Source of the DNA: Erigeron canadensis
Lineage: Eukaryota > Streptophyta > Magnoliopsida > Asterales > Asteraceae
Length of the DNA: 64,000 bases
Assembly: GCF_010389155.1 (NCBI RefSeq)
Contig: NC_057766.1
Location: 2,170,001-2,234,000, forward strand
Reading direction: 5' to 3'
Shown: positions 10,271 through 22,166 of the stretch, in pieces
Layout: each line of letters begins with the position of its first letter
Numbering within the stretch: the stretch's first letter is position 1
Notes under the pieces: generated by a model
Databases searched by the model: none
What the model was told of the DNA's origin: nothing
The model's input: the letters and a program-made list of their open reading frames with translations, nothing else
Made by a program: the position numbers and the translations under genes

Positions 10271-13200
10271 TTATTTATAAGGTATTGTTAATAACAACTC
10301 TTATTATTAATTAACCTCTTAATTCGCTTTCATTTTCATTAAATCTTGGTGTCCATTGTAGAAACTTATTTGCATATATCATTTCACATTGTACTCCATC
10401 ATGTTTGTTGAGAAATATTTTGGCAAATTTAAAATATATTTAAGGTTATATTTGACCGATTAAATAAAGTATATTTAAATTTTAAATTTTTGATAAATAT
10501 AATTTAAATAATTATTGCATTTAAAGTGAGGTTTGGAAAGACTTAATAGGTTAGTTATTATAAATATGAATATAGATATTATATAAATGTAGATTTAGAT
10601 TTAGATACATAATCTATCAATTGACATATTTATTTGTGAGTGATATATAATTAGTTTATTTTGTGAATCATTAAATGATATACAGAGATTTAAGAAAAAA
10701 GAAATATATTGGGCGACTATTCTCATTTGATTACATTTTGTAATACTTATTAATTTCCTAATCCTATTAAGATTCCTTTTAATCTATGTTATTTTACAAA
10801 TATATCTATCCATCTTTCCGATTAATGTTTATACATATAGGTCTTTTACATGCGGTTATTAATTATTGTTGTTCAACGGAAAACTAATTCATTAGAAATT
10901 CTTACTACCCGGTTTTCTTCCATAGAAACACAAATGATGCCTTGCTTTGATACATTCCAAAGTTGATCATATCCTCAATTGTCAAGGCTTAAACATCTTA
11001 TGTATTGCATGATAATTCTAAACTAAATAGAACATATAATTAGATAATGGCCGAAAGCAATGAGAACATTATGTCTTGACACCCTTACTATATTCTTCAT
11101 AAAAAATAATCTATTTGTATCTATGTAAATCCATATAAAATCTACAAAATGAATCAATAAAATAAAAAAATAAAAAGGAAAATAACAATAAATAAACCTT
11201 GATATTCTTTCCATGTATCAAGTTACCAAAAAATTAAAAAGAAAAATAACAATAAATAAACCTTGAAAATAAGGTAGTCACACTTTTATGAAAGGGATTT
11301 ATTTTTTTATTTTTAGTACTTGATTTCTCTTATTAATTTTGTATACGTTTTTATTTTTATTGGGTTTATATATATAATTATAAAAAAATATCAAAATTAC
11401 ACATAGAATAAATCTTATGTGTCAATTTTTAAAAAGAGCTTTAAGTTAAAAGTAATGACTTATAATGTTTGGAAGACTACTTTTTTATTAGAATAATAGT
11501 AATAGATATATTCCAGATATAACTTGGATCTAGAATTTAAACTCTCGATTTCAAAAATAAAACCGGGATGTTCACCATTGTATCCATAGAATCATAGGGG
11601 GAAAAAACCCATCCACTCAGCTTTATGAACTGTTATTGTTAAGGAAACGGGAAAGCTAAAATATTGGTCAAACCGACCTACATCATTCAATATTGAAAAA
11701 GGATAGTTCAATTGGGGTCCCAGCCCAAAAGAACAAAAAACGACAATTGGCTACGCATACATTTTAGAGGAGTTGGTGATATAATAAGATGTATATGTAC
11801 ATCAAGCCGCCAGACACGCGAGCAAGGACGTATCATTCTACCTGCTCCATTATGCAAATTTGGAGATGCAATTCGGTGTGTGGGTCCCTGGTTTATGTGG
11901 ACTTCACGTGGCGTCCAACGTGGCAATGACATATGTGATAATGCGTGACAGCGTCTCCTCATACTTTTTTCTTCTCAAGCATATAAAACCCGCCGCCTCA
12001 TTGTTTAAAAATTTCATATTATCGGTTTAAAGAAGACTATTTTTATGTTGACAATGAGTTGTATCAAACCGACCAAAATCGGGTGAACTAAATTGAATCG
12101 AGATCGATCTATTCGTTTCTTTTGTTAATTTTTTCTTTCTCTTTATGCGGTTTGCTTTTAAATTATTGGTTTAGAAATTAAAACTTGCTAGTTTAGCTAT
12201 AGATTATTGTTTTAGAGCTTGGTTATCTTTAATTGTTTGTTATTAAAATCTAATATTATTAAACTTATGTTGTGTATAAGCTTAAAAATGTAAAAATTTT
12301 TTGGTTCCAAATTCAACTCCATTTAACCGATCTGACTACCGATAAAATATACTGTAGTCGGTTCATTGTTAAATCCGGTTTCAAAAACATTTATAATAGT
12401 ATCCCGTCTCATTTGTAATGTCTTAAAAAGCTTCTATAAACAGATGAGGTTTGTTATTCAAGTTATTTTTAACAATTTCAGTCATATAATTTTGATCAGA
12501 CCAACAAACTTATAATATTTTGAATTTGAGACCTTTTATGAATAATAAGACATTTAATTAATTATTTTTACAAAGAATAATGGAAATTAAAATAGTTAAT
12601 ATATCTAACTCACGAGTTTAAAGATTACCTTAAAAATATAAAAGTATTACAAGTGAAATGATTATAATGTTAATTAGAATCCATACATGTTTAATGGATA
12701 ACTTTAATCATACGTTATTTTATAGGTCAACAATTATTAGTTATCTATCTTGATATCAAAATTCTAAAGTATTCAAACTTGGCTCCATTCATCTCCCATT
12801 TAACAATAATACTTAGAAGACCTCGAAACTCAGAAAAAGATTTTCCATTTTAATTTATATGGATTGATGATAGTAAGCCCAATGTTTATACATCTATTTT
12901 ATGTACGGATGTACCGATTAGCCGAGAATAATGATACATATGATTAAATGATAAATCCATTAATATTTTTAAAATTTGGTGTTGACATATGAAATGATGG
13001 CTAAGATTCAAATATAGAATTTTCATAAGATTATTGTTTTTCTTTTCTTTGAACTTTAACTATCGATCATATAAGTGTAAACATCAAAATTTTCAATCTG
13101 GCTATATACTTAGACAAATTATTAGTGTCTGTATACTTGATAAATTAGTATAATAATTACCTATAAAGAGATGTATTTCCCATACTATACATGGCCGATA

Positions 13201-13480
13201 AAAATAAAATATTTCATTTAGATCAAATGATAATTTTACAATGACAGATTACGACCTTTTTCACTAGCCAATACAACCATCTTTACCACATTATAAAAAT
13301 TATACCATGTGGTTGAAAAAGTTAGAAAAAAGGAGAGTTTGAAAATGAGTAATTTACCCTTAATGAATCTTTATTCCTTTACTAAATGAAATACTAAGAA
13401 ATTACCTAATTGCTTTTAATGAACTAATTTACACAATAAACTATTATCTTTTAAAATATTTTTCACTAAGTTTACATAAT
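10271..13480. other. Gene-free AT-rich intergenic region
   Basis: No coding region, RNA gene or complete transposon is supported here. One GC-richer island (about 11700-12000) is listed separately. Short ORFs such as 11023-11214 and 11708-11962 overlap on both strands and lack domain signatures. Confidence 0.6.
11885..11995 (+). promoter_or_regulatory. Promoter-like island with G-box/ABRE motifs and TATA box
   Basis: TTCACGTGGCGTCC and CAACGTGGCA (ACGT-core, G-box/ABRE type) lie about 75-100 bp upstream of ATATAAAACCC, a good plant TATA context. No credible coding region follows, so this may be an orphan promoter, a noncoding transcript start or the remnant of a lost gene. Confidence 0.3.
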
Positions 13481-13583
13481 TTACGTGTAAATCAACCTAA
13501 GCCATTCGACGCCGCCTCCATCGTCGCCACCATCAGACCTTTATCACTGTCATTACTGCCGCATTGCGCGGGTAACATGCTAG
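13480..13583 (+). mobile_element. Helitron-like 3' end
   Basis: A GC-rich segment (GCCGCCTCCATCGTCGCC) leads to a short hairpin CCGCATTGCGCGGG, then CTAG at 13580-13583 followed by T. The interior resembles the tentative terminus at 1732-1860. The 5' end was not identified. Confidence 0.6.
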
Positions 13584-15560
13584 TATTTTTTTTAAGAATA
13601 TGACAGTATTCTTATGTCTAGCCACTAAAATATATTTATAACGGTTATCCATATAATTAATTAATTATATTAAAAAAAAATCATCATGTCTTTCAAAACA
13701 AGTGATTACCAGTGATAAATTATTATGGAAACGTAGCCTTTTACGATGCCTATAAAACTCTATAATTTTGACATACTACTTTTATTTATTAATTTAGTTC
13801 AATGTTAATTGATCCAACGACAACATAAACGGCCCGTGACTTACACATAAATTCCCGGTTACGTCACTATATATATACGATATGATAAATATTCAAATGT
13901 ATCGGTAGTTAAACAAAGTATAATTATTATACAAAGTTGTTAGAAGTCGTCTAGTCTTTAAACTAATTGATCGTTAATATAATAGTTTTAAAAGAAAAAC
14001 AAATATACTACTCAACCCTACATGTTACAATTCCTATTCCTGCATCATGATTTGTATTTGTTTTCTCCCACTAGCAAGCTAGGATTGACAATGCAAAACC
14101 TAATACATTGAACGCATTTGTTTGTACTTGCAATATATATAAAGAAAAATAGGTGATGATTTAATTTGTCCACCACATATAATATTAGCAACGGCCAAAT
14201 ATGGTTCTTGATATTGTATAGTCCGATATCTTAAAATACATCTAATGCATCGATCTTATGGTATATGCTTGAAAAATATAAGTTATGGATCATTATTTAT
14301 TAAAAATTGAATAGATAATGATACTTATAATTTCCATATATAAATTTGAAAAGGATACATGCAGAAGAGAATAATAAAACTACTAACTAGCTAATCCGTT
14401 AATTTATAGATTACTTAAGTATTTTAAGATAGACATTTAAAATGAAATGAAATAATAGAAATTTCAGTGGCCCCTAATGAAGTGTTTGGCCCTAGTAACG
14501 TTACGTTTGAATCATGGAGAAGGCAAATGGTTTACCTCTATTAATCGTTCTGCCTTCGAGCGCACAGATTAGTAAGGAGGCCATCGAGTATTTGAAATAG
14601 GTCTTTTTGTTTCGAGAGAACTTTTTAACGTCGACCCGGTTAAGATAACGTATGCCAGACCTATGGCTGTCGAATCGCGACATGAGTTTTTTAGCAAAAT
14701 TTATTTACGGATTTACCTTTTCAGAAAAAAATAATAATAATACATTTTAATGAGAAAGATCTAAAAGAAGAGAATCTATTTTGGTGTCATTAGTAATTTC
14801 TTGTTTGTTATGGTAATTAGATATTATAAATTTATAACCCAAAGTTGTGGGGAACATACAATATATATAAAAACGAAAGTCAGTGATTGTAATTTATAAC
14901 ACATTCATTTCTCTTTTAATCATGCATGCTGATTTAATTTCACTCTCATATTGTGGATCGATTACTACGGATCCGATAGTGGATCGATTCGGAGGAGAGA
15001 TAAGGGGGGCTAGGGGTGCCAAGCATCCCGATAGATGCAAATTAAACGTGAGGAATTTTTTATAGTCTGTTCGAAGATTTTTTGAGTTTTATATAGAGTA
15101 ATATATTACTCTCAATGAAAGCAATTTAGAGAATTTTTATCTATAAAGTTAGGAGTAACTTTAGAGAATCTTCATCTTTTTATAATTTATTTAAATATAG
15201 TCCTCTTCAATGAGTAAAAAACTCCTGGATCGATTATCCACAAGGATCGATTAATTAATGCATAAATAAGCCAAAGTACGTTCTACATAATCATATATGT
15301 AATGTAATCAGGATGGAATGGTGGATAAGATTGTACATTTATATACTCACGTAGTAATTAAACATAATACTAGGCGCGTGGATTGAGCTGCAAGTTAAGT
15401 TTAAATTAAGGAATTTCAAAAGAAAACACCGCCAATTGCTTTACAACTTTACAGTTTGGCTTTTTTCCACCAATACATGCCAACCCCACCCTTCATTTCT
15501 TTATTTTATTTACAATGTATTTTATATACTACTTTCAATCCTAGTCGCATCATTTACGCG
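13584..15560. other. Intergenic DNA upstream of the coiled-coil gene
   Basis: No gene is supported. The sequence is AT-rich. A short GC-richer patch around 14500-14690 contains a 60-codon minus-strand ORF without a recognisable domain. Repeated GGATCGATT motifs occur at about 14950-15250. Confidence 0.5.
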
Positions 15561-15572
15561 TGAAATTCTCCT

Positions 15573-15579
15573 ATATAAA
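15573..15579 (+). promoter_or_regulatory. TATA box of the coiled-coil/K-segment gene
   Basis: TATATAA in the context CTCCTATATAAACACTCATT lies about 225 bp upstream of the ATG at 15801, giving a plausible 5' UTR of roughly 195 bp. That UTR contains an 18-A run (from about 15675) and a CACGTACGTACGTACG stretch rich in ACGT cores. An ACGCGT motif lies just upstream of the TATA box. Confidence 0.6.
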
Positions 15580-15800
15580 CACTCATTGCTTCTTCCCTCA
15601 ATTTACACAACCATTAATTAATTCATATTCATAATTTCAAATTAAGTCTTAGCTCTCTCATTTTATTCATTACAAAAAAAAAAAAAAAAAACGAATTTGT
15701 CACGTACGTACGTACGACATATAGTTACTGTGTGGTTAATTTGCTATTGTTCTTAATTTCTCCCATATATATTTGGTGTGTTTAGTTCTTGTGAGATCTC

Positions 15801-18552
15801 ATGGCTGACAGTTCAGTTTACCATCAAGCACCTAAGACCGAAGAGTACTGTGAAACCGTCAAAGTCGTCGAGGTGGTGATCTTGCCCGAAAACGATTGCA
15901 AAAACGTAAGTTTTCATTTCGAGCAAATATATAGCTAGCTAAGAACACACATATGCATGCAACTATGCAAGTACGTATATATGTGTCTATGTGTATATAT
16001 ATATATGTGCATATATGCATGTAAGTACGTATGCATAGTACTATAATGACACAAGTTTAATTAGTAATTACCATGATCTCATATATGCATCCGTAAATAA
16101 GTTGCATTATTGGTTATTACTCCATGTTAATTATTCATTATACTCTAGCTAGCTAGTTTCTTCTAGGATTATGTAATTATACAAACTGCAAGTTAATATA
16201 AATACATAATACAATTTAATATATACTTATAAAAATAGATACACTACATATATAATTAAATCAATCTTTTAAATTTAGCTAATTATAAGCCAATCCATGC
16301 TTGCTGGCTAGCTTAAACGGTAGAATCTATTTTTTTTTTTTTATGAATTTGCTTATATATAACTAAACTAGCTAGTTTATATGAATTTGCTTATATATGA
16401 TTTATTTTAACATTATATGATTTATATTATGTCGTATATATGTTAATTTGTCTTATTCTTTCATCTCAAGTTTTAATCTAAAACAAACCATACTTTTTTG
16501 GGATATATTTTGCAGTCAGAGTATGCTCATGAAGAGAAGAAACATGAGTTGAAGGAAAAGATTGAAGAGGAGAAGGAAAAGTTAGATGATAAGATCGAAG
16601 AGGAGAAGGAGAAAGTTGCAGAAAAGGTACATGAGGCTAAGCACAAAATAGACAAGCTTGAGGAGCATGTCGAACGCAAGGTGGAAGAGGATAAAGTGAA
16701 AATCGAGGAAAAGATAGAAGAACTTAAAGAGAAAATTGAAGAAAAGATGGAAGAGGCCAAGTACAAGAAAGAAGAACTCAAGAAAGAGATTGAGTGTGAA
16801 GTAGAAGAGGCAAAAGAGGAAATCAAAGAAAAAGAATATGAGGCCAACTACAAACATGAAGAGCACAAGGAAAAACTCAAGGAAGAACTACACGAGGCCA
16901 AACACAAAATTGAAGAACTTAAAAAGGAGGTCGAATGTGAAGTAGAGGAGGATAAAGAAAAGATAAAAGAGAAAATCGAAGAGCTTGAAGAAAAAATAGA
17001 GTATAAAGTAGATGAGGTCAAGTACAAAAAGGAGAAACTCGAGGAAAAGATTGAGTGTGAAGTGGAAGAGGCCAAGGAGGAAATCAAAGAAAAGGAATAT
17101 GAGAACAAATACAAACACGAAGAGCACAAAGAAAAACTTAAAGAAGAAGCAGAGGAAGTGAAGTACAATATAGAAGAGTTCAAGGAGAACGTTGAGTGTA
17201 AAACTGAACAGGTTAAAGAAAAAGTCGATGAGAAAATAGAAGAACTCAAGGAAAAGATTGAGTGTGAAGTAGAAGAAGCCAAAGAAGAAATCAAGGAAAA
17301 GGAATACGAGGTCAAATACAAAAACGAAGAGCATAAGGAAAAAATCAAGGAAGAAGTAGAAGAGATCAAGTACAAATTAGAGGACTTCAAAGAAAATGTC
17401 GAGTGTAAAGTGGAAGAAGATAAAGAGAAGCTAGTGGAAAAAATCGAAGAAATCAAAGAAAAATTTGAAGAAAAAGTGGATGAGGGTAAGTACAAAGAAG
17501 AGGAGTTGAAAGAAAAAGTTGAATGTGAAGTAGAAGAAGTGAAAGAAAAAATCAAGGATTTTGAGTATGAGGTTAAGCACAAAATTGAAGAGCACAAAGA
17601 AAATATCAAGGATGAAGTGGATGAGGCTAAACTCAAACTAGAAGAACTCAAGGAGAAGGTCGAGTGTAAAGTAGAAGTCGAGAAAGAGAAAGTTGATGAG
17701 AAAATAGAAGAATTGGAAGAAAAAATGGAGTATAAAGTAGAGGAGCGAAAGTACAAAAATGAAGAACTTAAGGAAAAGATCGAGTGTGAGTTGGAAGAAG
17801 CTAAAGAAGATATAAAAGAAAAAGAATACGAAGCCAAATATAAACATGAAGAGCACAAGGAAAAACTTCATGAAAAAATTGAGGAGGCTAAGTACGAAGT
17901 AGAAGAACTTAAAGAGAAAGTCGAATGTAAAGTGGACGAGATTAAGGAGAAAGTTGAGGAGAAAGTAGAAGAACTCAAAAAAGAAGTAGAGTGTAAAGAA
18001 GAAGAGGTCAAGGAGAAAATCAAAGAAAGAGAATATAAAGAGGAATACAAAAAGGAGGAACTTAAGGAAAAACTTAAGGATGATATAGAGGAGGCCAAGT
18101 ACAAAATAGAAGAACTCAAAGAAACAATTGATTGTAAAGTGGAAGAAGATAAAGAGAAAATCAAAGAAAAGATAGAAGATTTGAAGGAACATGTTGAATA
18201 TAAAACAGAAGAACTTAAGGGCAAAATTGCTGAAGACAAGGTGAAGATTGAAAAGAAAGTTGAGGAGCACAAAGAGAAAAAAGCAGAGGAGAAAGAAGAG
18301 AAAGAGTTCGAGAAGATAAAAAAGCATGAGAAAGAAACTTGTGAACAAGAGAAGAAGGTATACATCGAAGAGGTCGTCGATGAGGATTGTGTTGTCGCAC
18401 CACCACCACATCCGGTAGTGTCACATAAAGAATATGCCACCGTCGAAGTCGAACATAAGGAGAAGAAGGGTATCTTTGAAAAGATTAAGGATAAGCTACA
18501 TGGACATCATCATTCAAAGAGTGAAGAAAAGAAAGAAAAGGCGCATTACTGA
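15801..18552 (+). CDS. Giant Glu/Lys-rich coiled-coil protein with C-terminal dehydrin-like K-segment
   Basis: Exon 1 is 15801-15905 (35 codons, donor GTAAGT); exon 2 is 16516-18552 (acceptor TTTTGCAG). The product has 713 residues. Residues about 36-640 are almost only E, K, V, I, L, H, Y and D, in long helical charged repeats predicted to form a coiled coil. Twelve motifs of the form [IV][ED]C sit at fixed steps (47, 40 or 22 residues). The tail contains a Pro-rich linker and then EKKGIFEKIKDKLHG (residues 684-698), which matches the dehydrin K-segment consensus EKKGIMDKIKEKLPG at 11 of 15 positions, followed by HHHSKS. K-segments bind membranes and proteins under drought or cold, and His clusters can bind metals. 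A stress-protective role is therefore inferred, not shown. No signal peptide or membrane segment is seen. Alternatives are a myosin-like annotation artefact or a LEA-type protein. The gene is confident; the function is not. Confidence 0.88.
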
Positions 18553-18764
18553 AAGAATAAAAATTTCCTAATTTATTTGTTTGGTTTGGTGTTGATGATT
18601 ATTTTTCAATTTTATTGTGTTTGTTATTTTGCATTTTGATTCTAGTAAATTTTTATGTACTTAGATATAATATTTGTGCATGATTCATGAAGAGTATTGT
18701 TTGTGTTTTATGTCAAGTTCGCATAATTGTATTATTGTGTAAAGTCTGTTAAGTTTGTACACTG

Positions 18765-18770
18765 AATAAA
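18765..18770 (+). terminator. Polyadenylation signal of the coiled-coil gene
   Basis: AATAAA in the context ACTGAATAAATTTTGC lies 213 bp after the stop codon, downstream of T-rich and TGTA-containing sequence typical of plant 3' ends. Confidence 0.55.
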
Positions 18771-18799
18771 TTTTGCTCTTTTTTTTTATCTCTAAATTT

Positions 18800-19683
18800 G
18801 CATTAGTTTAGAGTTTCATTTCAAATTCATTTATTGTTGGTTTTGACTTACAAATACACACTTAATTCTAAAAGAACTTCAAAAAACATCCGGTTGAAAG
18901 GAACGTATGCATTGATACAAGGCTAAAGTTCTTGATAGCTTTTAAAAATAACTACTTATAAATTACTACATACTAATAGCAAATTTGTGATATATATAAT
19001 TGTCACCCTTATAATTGTATTAAAAGAAAATAATTGATTGATTCCAAATCTATTCATTGAATCATATGGGTATAAAGTCACTCCGCAGGTACTTGATATT
19101 ATTGCCTACTGACCACTTGATTGTAAAATATATATAAAAAAAACTTTAAAAAGTAATTTATTAATTGCAGAAAAGATACAATTGATCTCTAGTTTGCTAT
19201 TCGATCCATCATTATGTTTCTCAATTTTGGTGCCCTCCATATGATTCCTTCTTCTTGTAACATGTTTTTCTAATGTATTTTTGTCCTTTAAACATATATT
19301 TATATAATAAAAAACCATATCTTTTATTTGTTTAATATAATAAACTTTACAAAACAATGATGAGGAATCTTTCATTATTTTCTATAAAATCTAACATACA
19401 CATTAGTAAAGGGCTTGAATAGAACGATCCATCAAAAAAATGTCCATCAAAATTAAAAAGAAAAAAAAAATTTACCTTTTAATTTAGCAATGACATTATC
19501 ATTAATTGTTCGCCAGTAGTATAGCTCTAACATATTTAACTCGCATGAAATTTTCAAATATCTTCTCAGAAATTTCTTATACAGGAGTAACGAAAATGTT
19601 GTGCCTCGGTTGTTTGTTTTTAAGGTACCATGATTAAATTACCATAACGTTCAAGTTTGAGCCTTTGAGGCAAGCATCATGCA
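18800..19683. other. Intergenic AT-rich spacer
   Basis: No gene or repeat is recognised. An 89-codon minus-strand ORF at 19106-19375 has no domain or codon signal that I can recognise. Confidence 0.5.
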
Positions 19684-20045
19684 TAGCGGTGTACAAAAAA
19701 ACTGGGTTGGAACCCGAACCCGAAAACGAAACCGAACCCGAAACTGGTCAACAACCGGGTTTGACCCAAACCGGTTCGGGTTTGACCCAACCCGGCGGTT
19801 ACAAACCGGTTTGGGTTTTCGGGTTTTATTTTCGGTTAGAAACCGGGTTGAGTTCGGATCAGGTTCGGTTTTTGGTCAAAAAAACCGAGTCAAACCCGAT
19901 CAATAACTGGTCAAAGTTTGACCCCAAACCGGTTTCAAACCGGATCGGGTTGGGTCAAACCCAGTTTTGGTTCCATTGACCGAAAAAACGGTTCGGGTTC
20001 GGTTTCAAGTCGGGTTGGGTAGAAACCGGTTTTTGTTCACCTCTA
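19684..20045. mobile_element. Non-autonomous hAT element rich in ACCGG/CGGGTT motifs
   Basis: The left end TAGCGGTGTACAAAAA and right end TTTTTGTTCACCTCTA are inverted repeats. The flanks ATCATGCA (19676-19683) and ATCGTGCA (20046-20053) form an 8-bp target duplication with one mismatch. Frequent AACCGG/CCGGTT and CCCGAAC motifs fill the interior. The two overlapping plus-strand ORFs (104 and 75 codons) are readings of these motifs, not genes. Confidence 0.85.
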
Positions 20046-20579
20046 ATCGTGCATAAGGAATGGATAAATGTAGGGGGAAAGTTCATATGGCTGGAAGAAA
20101 AAACGAGACATGCAAAATTGGAGTAGATTTTCTGATATAAGGTTGAAAGAAGTGTGTACATGACGGGGTTTAATTTCATCATCAGATAGTCATTTGACAC
20201 GGCTTGATCATTAGATACCGAAGAAAAAAATACCAAAACATATCGGGCAAATATCCTTCGCCGTGAAAATAACAAAAAAACATATTTGTCGTATGGCCAA
20301 GTCAGTCAGATAGCATACAACACCTGGAATGTCATAAGCTTTAGCCCCCAACACTCTTAACAGGTATCTCACTAATCATCACCTAAAGAAGTCCCTCGTC
20401 TCCTAAACTAACTTAAATCATATATCAGCTAATCAGATATGTATATATGTCAAGTTTCCAAAGATGTAGATGCTTCTTGACTCCTGAATCCAAAAGTGAA
20501 TCCTAAAGTACTTGCTGTTACTTCTCAGTCCTGTTTTGAGCCAATACACATATTAAAACAAATCAGTGGTTACCGAATT

Positions 20580-20750
20580 CCGTCTTCACGAGGTATGAGA
20601 AGGTGAGATATAAACAGTCTTACCCATATCCAAAGGTAAAGAGACTGTTCCAAAAGACCTAGGGCCATTTTGCAGGGAGTGAGGATCGAACCCTTGACCT
20701 CCGTTTCCAAAGACAAGGGTTTTCCAACTGATCAACCCTCCTTGTAATAA
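20580..20750 (-). mobile_element. tRNA-derived SINE (Au-like), reverse orientation
   Basis: On the minus strand an A-box-like region (TTGATCAGTTGG) is followed by the B-box GGTTCGATCC and then GGGTAAGACTG..ATATCTCACC, the body typical of plant Au-type SINEs. It lies about 220 bp beyond the ECH2 stop codon, in or near the 3' UTR. The boundaries are approximate because no clear target duplication was found. Confidence 0.65.
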
Positions 20751-20970
20751 CGATAAAGCATAATGCCACTAACAAGTGTCCACAGAATCATATCTTATAT
20801 AACTTTTACATCCTCAATGATCACAGATCACTAAAGATTCATTATTATGTTTGTACACAACCAATTGTCTACATAATAACAACACATGCACCGCATAATA
20901 CAAGATTGTCAAACATCTATACTTTGTATGTTTTAAAAGCAGCTAATGGAAGTACTTTCTTCGCAAGAAC

Positions 20971-21878
20971 TCACAGAGATGATAATCTTGAACGATTGAG
21001 GTCCACAAATCCAGCAAGCACTGCTCTATTTCTTTCTTTAACCTTTGTCTGAAATAAAACTCTGCAAAATTCGATTCTCAGTTAGACAGAAATATTTCTA
21101 CCCATATACCTAAAAATGGGTCAATTTAGGTTATACTTATCTCTAATGGGTCAAATCAGTAAAATTAAAAAGATTAGCAATCTCAAAAAGAGATCAAAGA
21201 GATAGACATTTGTGTTAAGTACATGTAAATGCTTAAAAGTTACAACCCCCTGAATCACATTACTGGAGAAAGAGTTTCTCTCTTGATAGTATAGTTTCTG
21301 GAGTACATGTTGTTGGAGTGTGATCATATTATTATCGCATGTCCGGAAATAATTTAAGCCTACGGGGTCACACGAAATGACACGGTAACTCTATATTATT
21401 AATTAGTATATTAAAGTAATACATTAATTAGTTTGATCACGAAATGATTAATTAAACTAAATTAAAGGGTTAATTGTATTTAATTAATTAAAGAGGAGGA
21501 TTAAATGTGAAATTAGGAAATTAGTGTTGGACCCTAATTACCTAATGGGGGGGGGGGGGGGGGGGGGCGGTTTTGAGGGGCTTTTTTGGGGCCTTGATTA
21601 ACTTGGTCACCAAGTCATTAAACCCTAATTATTCCCTATATATAGAGGGCTTAATTCAAGGGTTTTTCTCATTCATTCACACATTAATTCTCTCCTCTTT
21701 CTCCCTCTCTTCTTGGTTCGGCCGTAGGTAGCAAAGAAAAGGGTTTCGTGTTTTGCTTCGGTTCGACTTATAGGGATAGTAACAAAGGGTTGTTCGGTTT
21801 GTGATCGGGGTATTAGCATACGGTATGAGAGGTGTCTAATGTGCGATCGTAAAGGGGTTTTGCTTTAAACCCTAAATC

Positions 21879-21953
<75 letters not shown>

Positions 21954-22121
21954 TTTATTGGAGCTTTGCATAAGGTACGCATCTCAATTCGTGTTTTGCT
22001 TCGGTTCGACTTATAGGGATAGTAACAAAGGGTTGTTCGGTTTGTGATCGGGGTATTAGCATACGGTATGAGAGGTGTCTAATGTGCGATCGTAAAGGGG
22101 TTTTGCTTTAAACCCTAAATC

Positions 22122-22166
<45 letters not shown>

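Noticed and set aside
16527..18440. Seven minus-strand ORFs of 69-336 codons opposite the coiled-coil gene
   Set aside because: They are Ser/Phe/Leu-rich mirror readings of GAA/GAG/AAG-rich codons. The plus-strand gene has splice sites, a TATA box, a K-segment and a regular protein repeat.
19665..19979. Glu/Pro-rich 104-codon ORF
   Set aside because: It reads CCGAACC-type motifs of a hAT element with an 8-bp target duplication.
20641..20745. Stand-alone tRNA gene
   Set aside because: A/B-box-like motifs are present, but there is no full cloverleaf and the downstream body matches an Au-type SINE.
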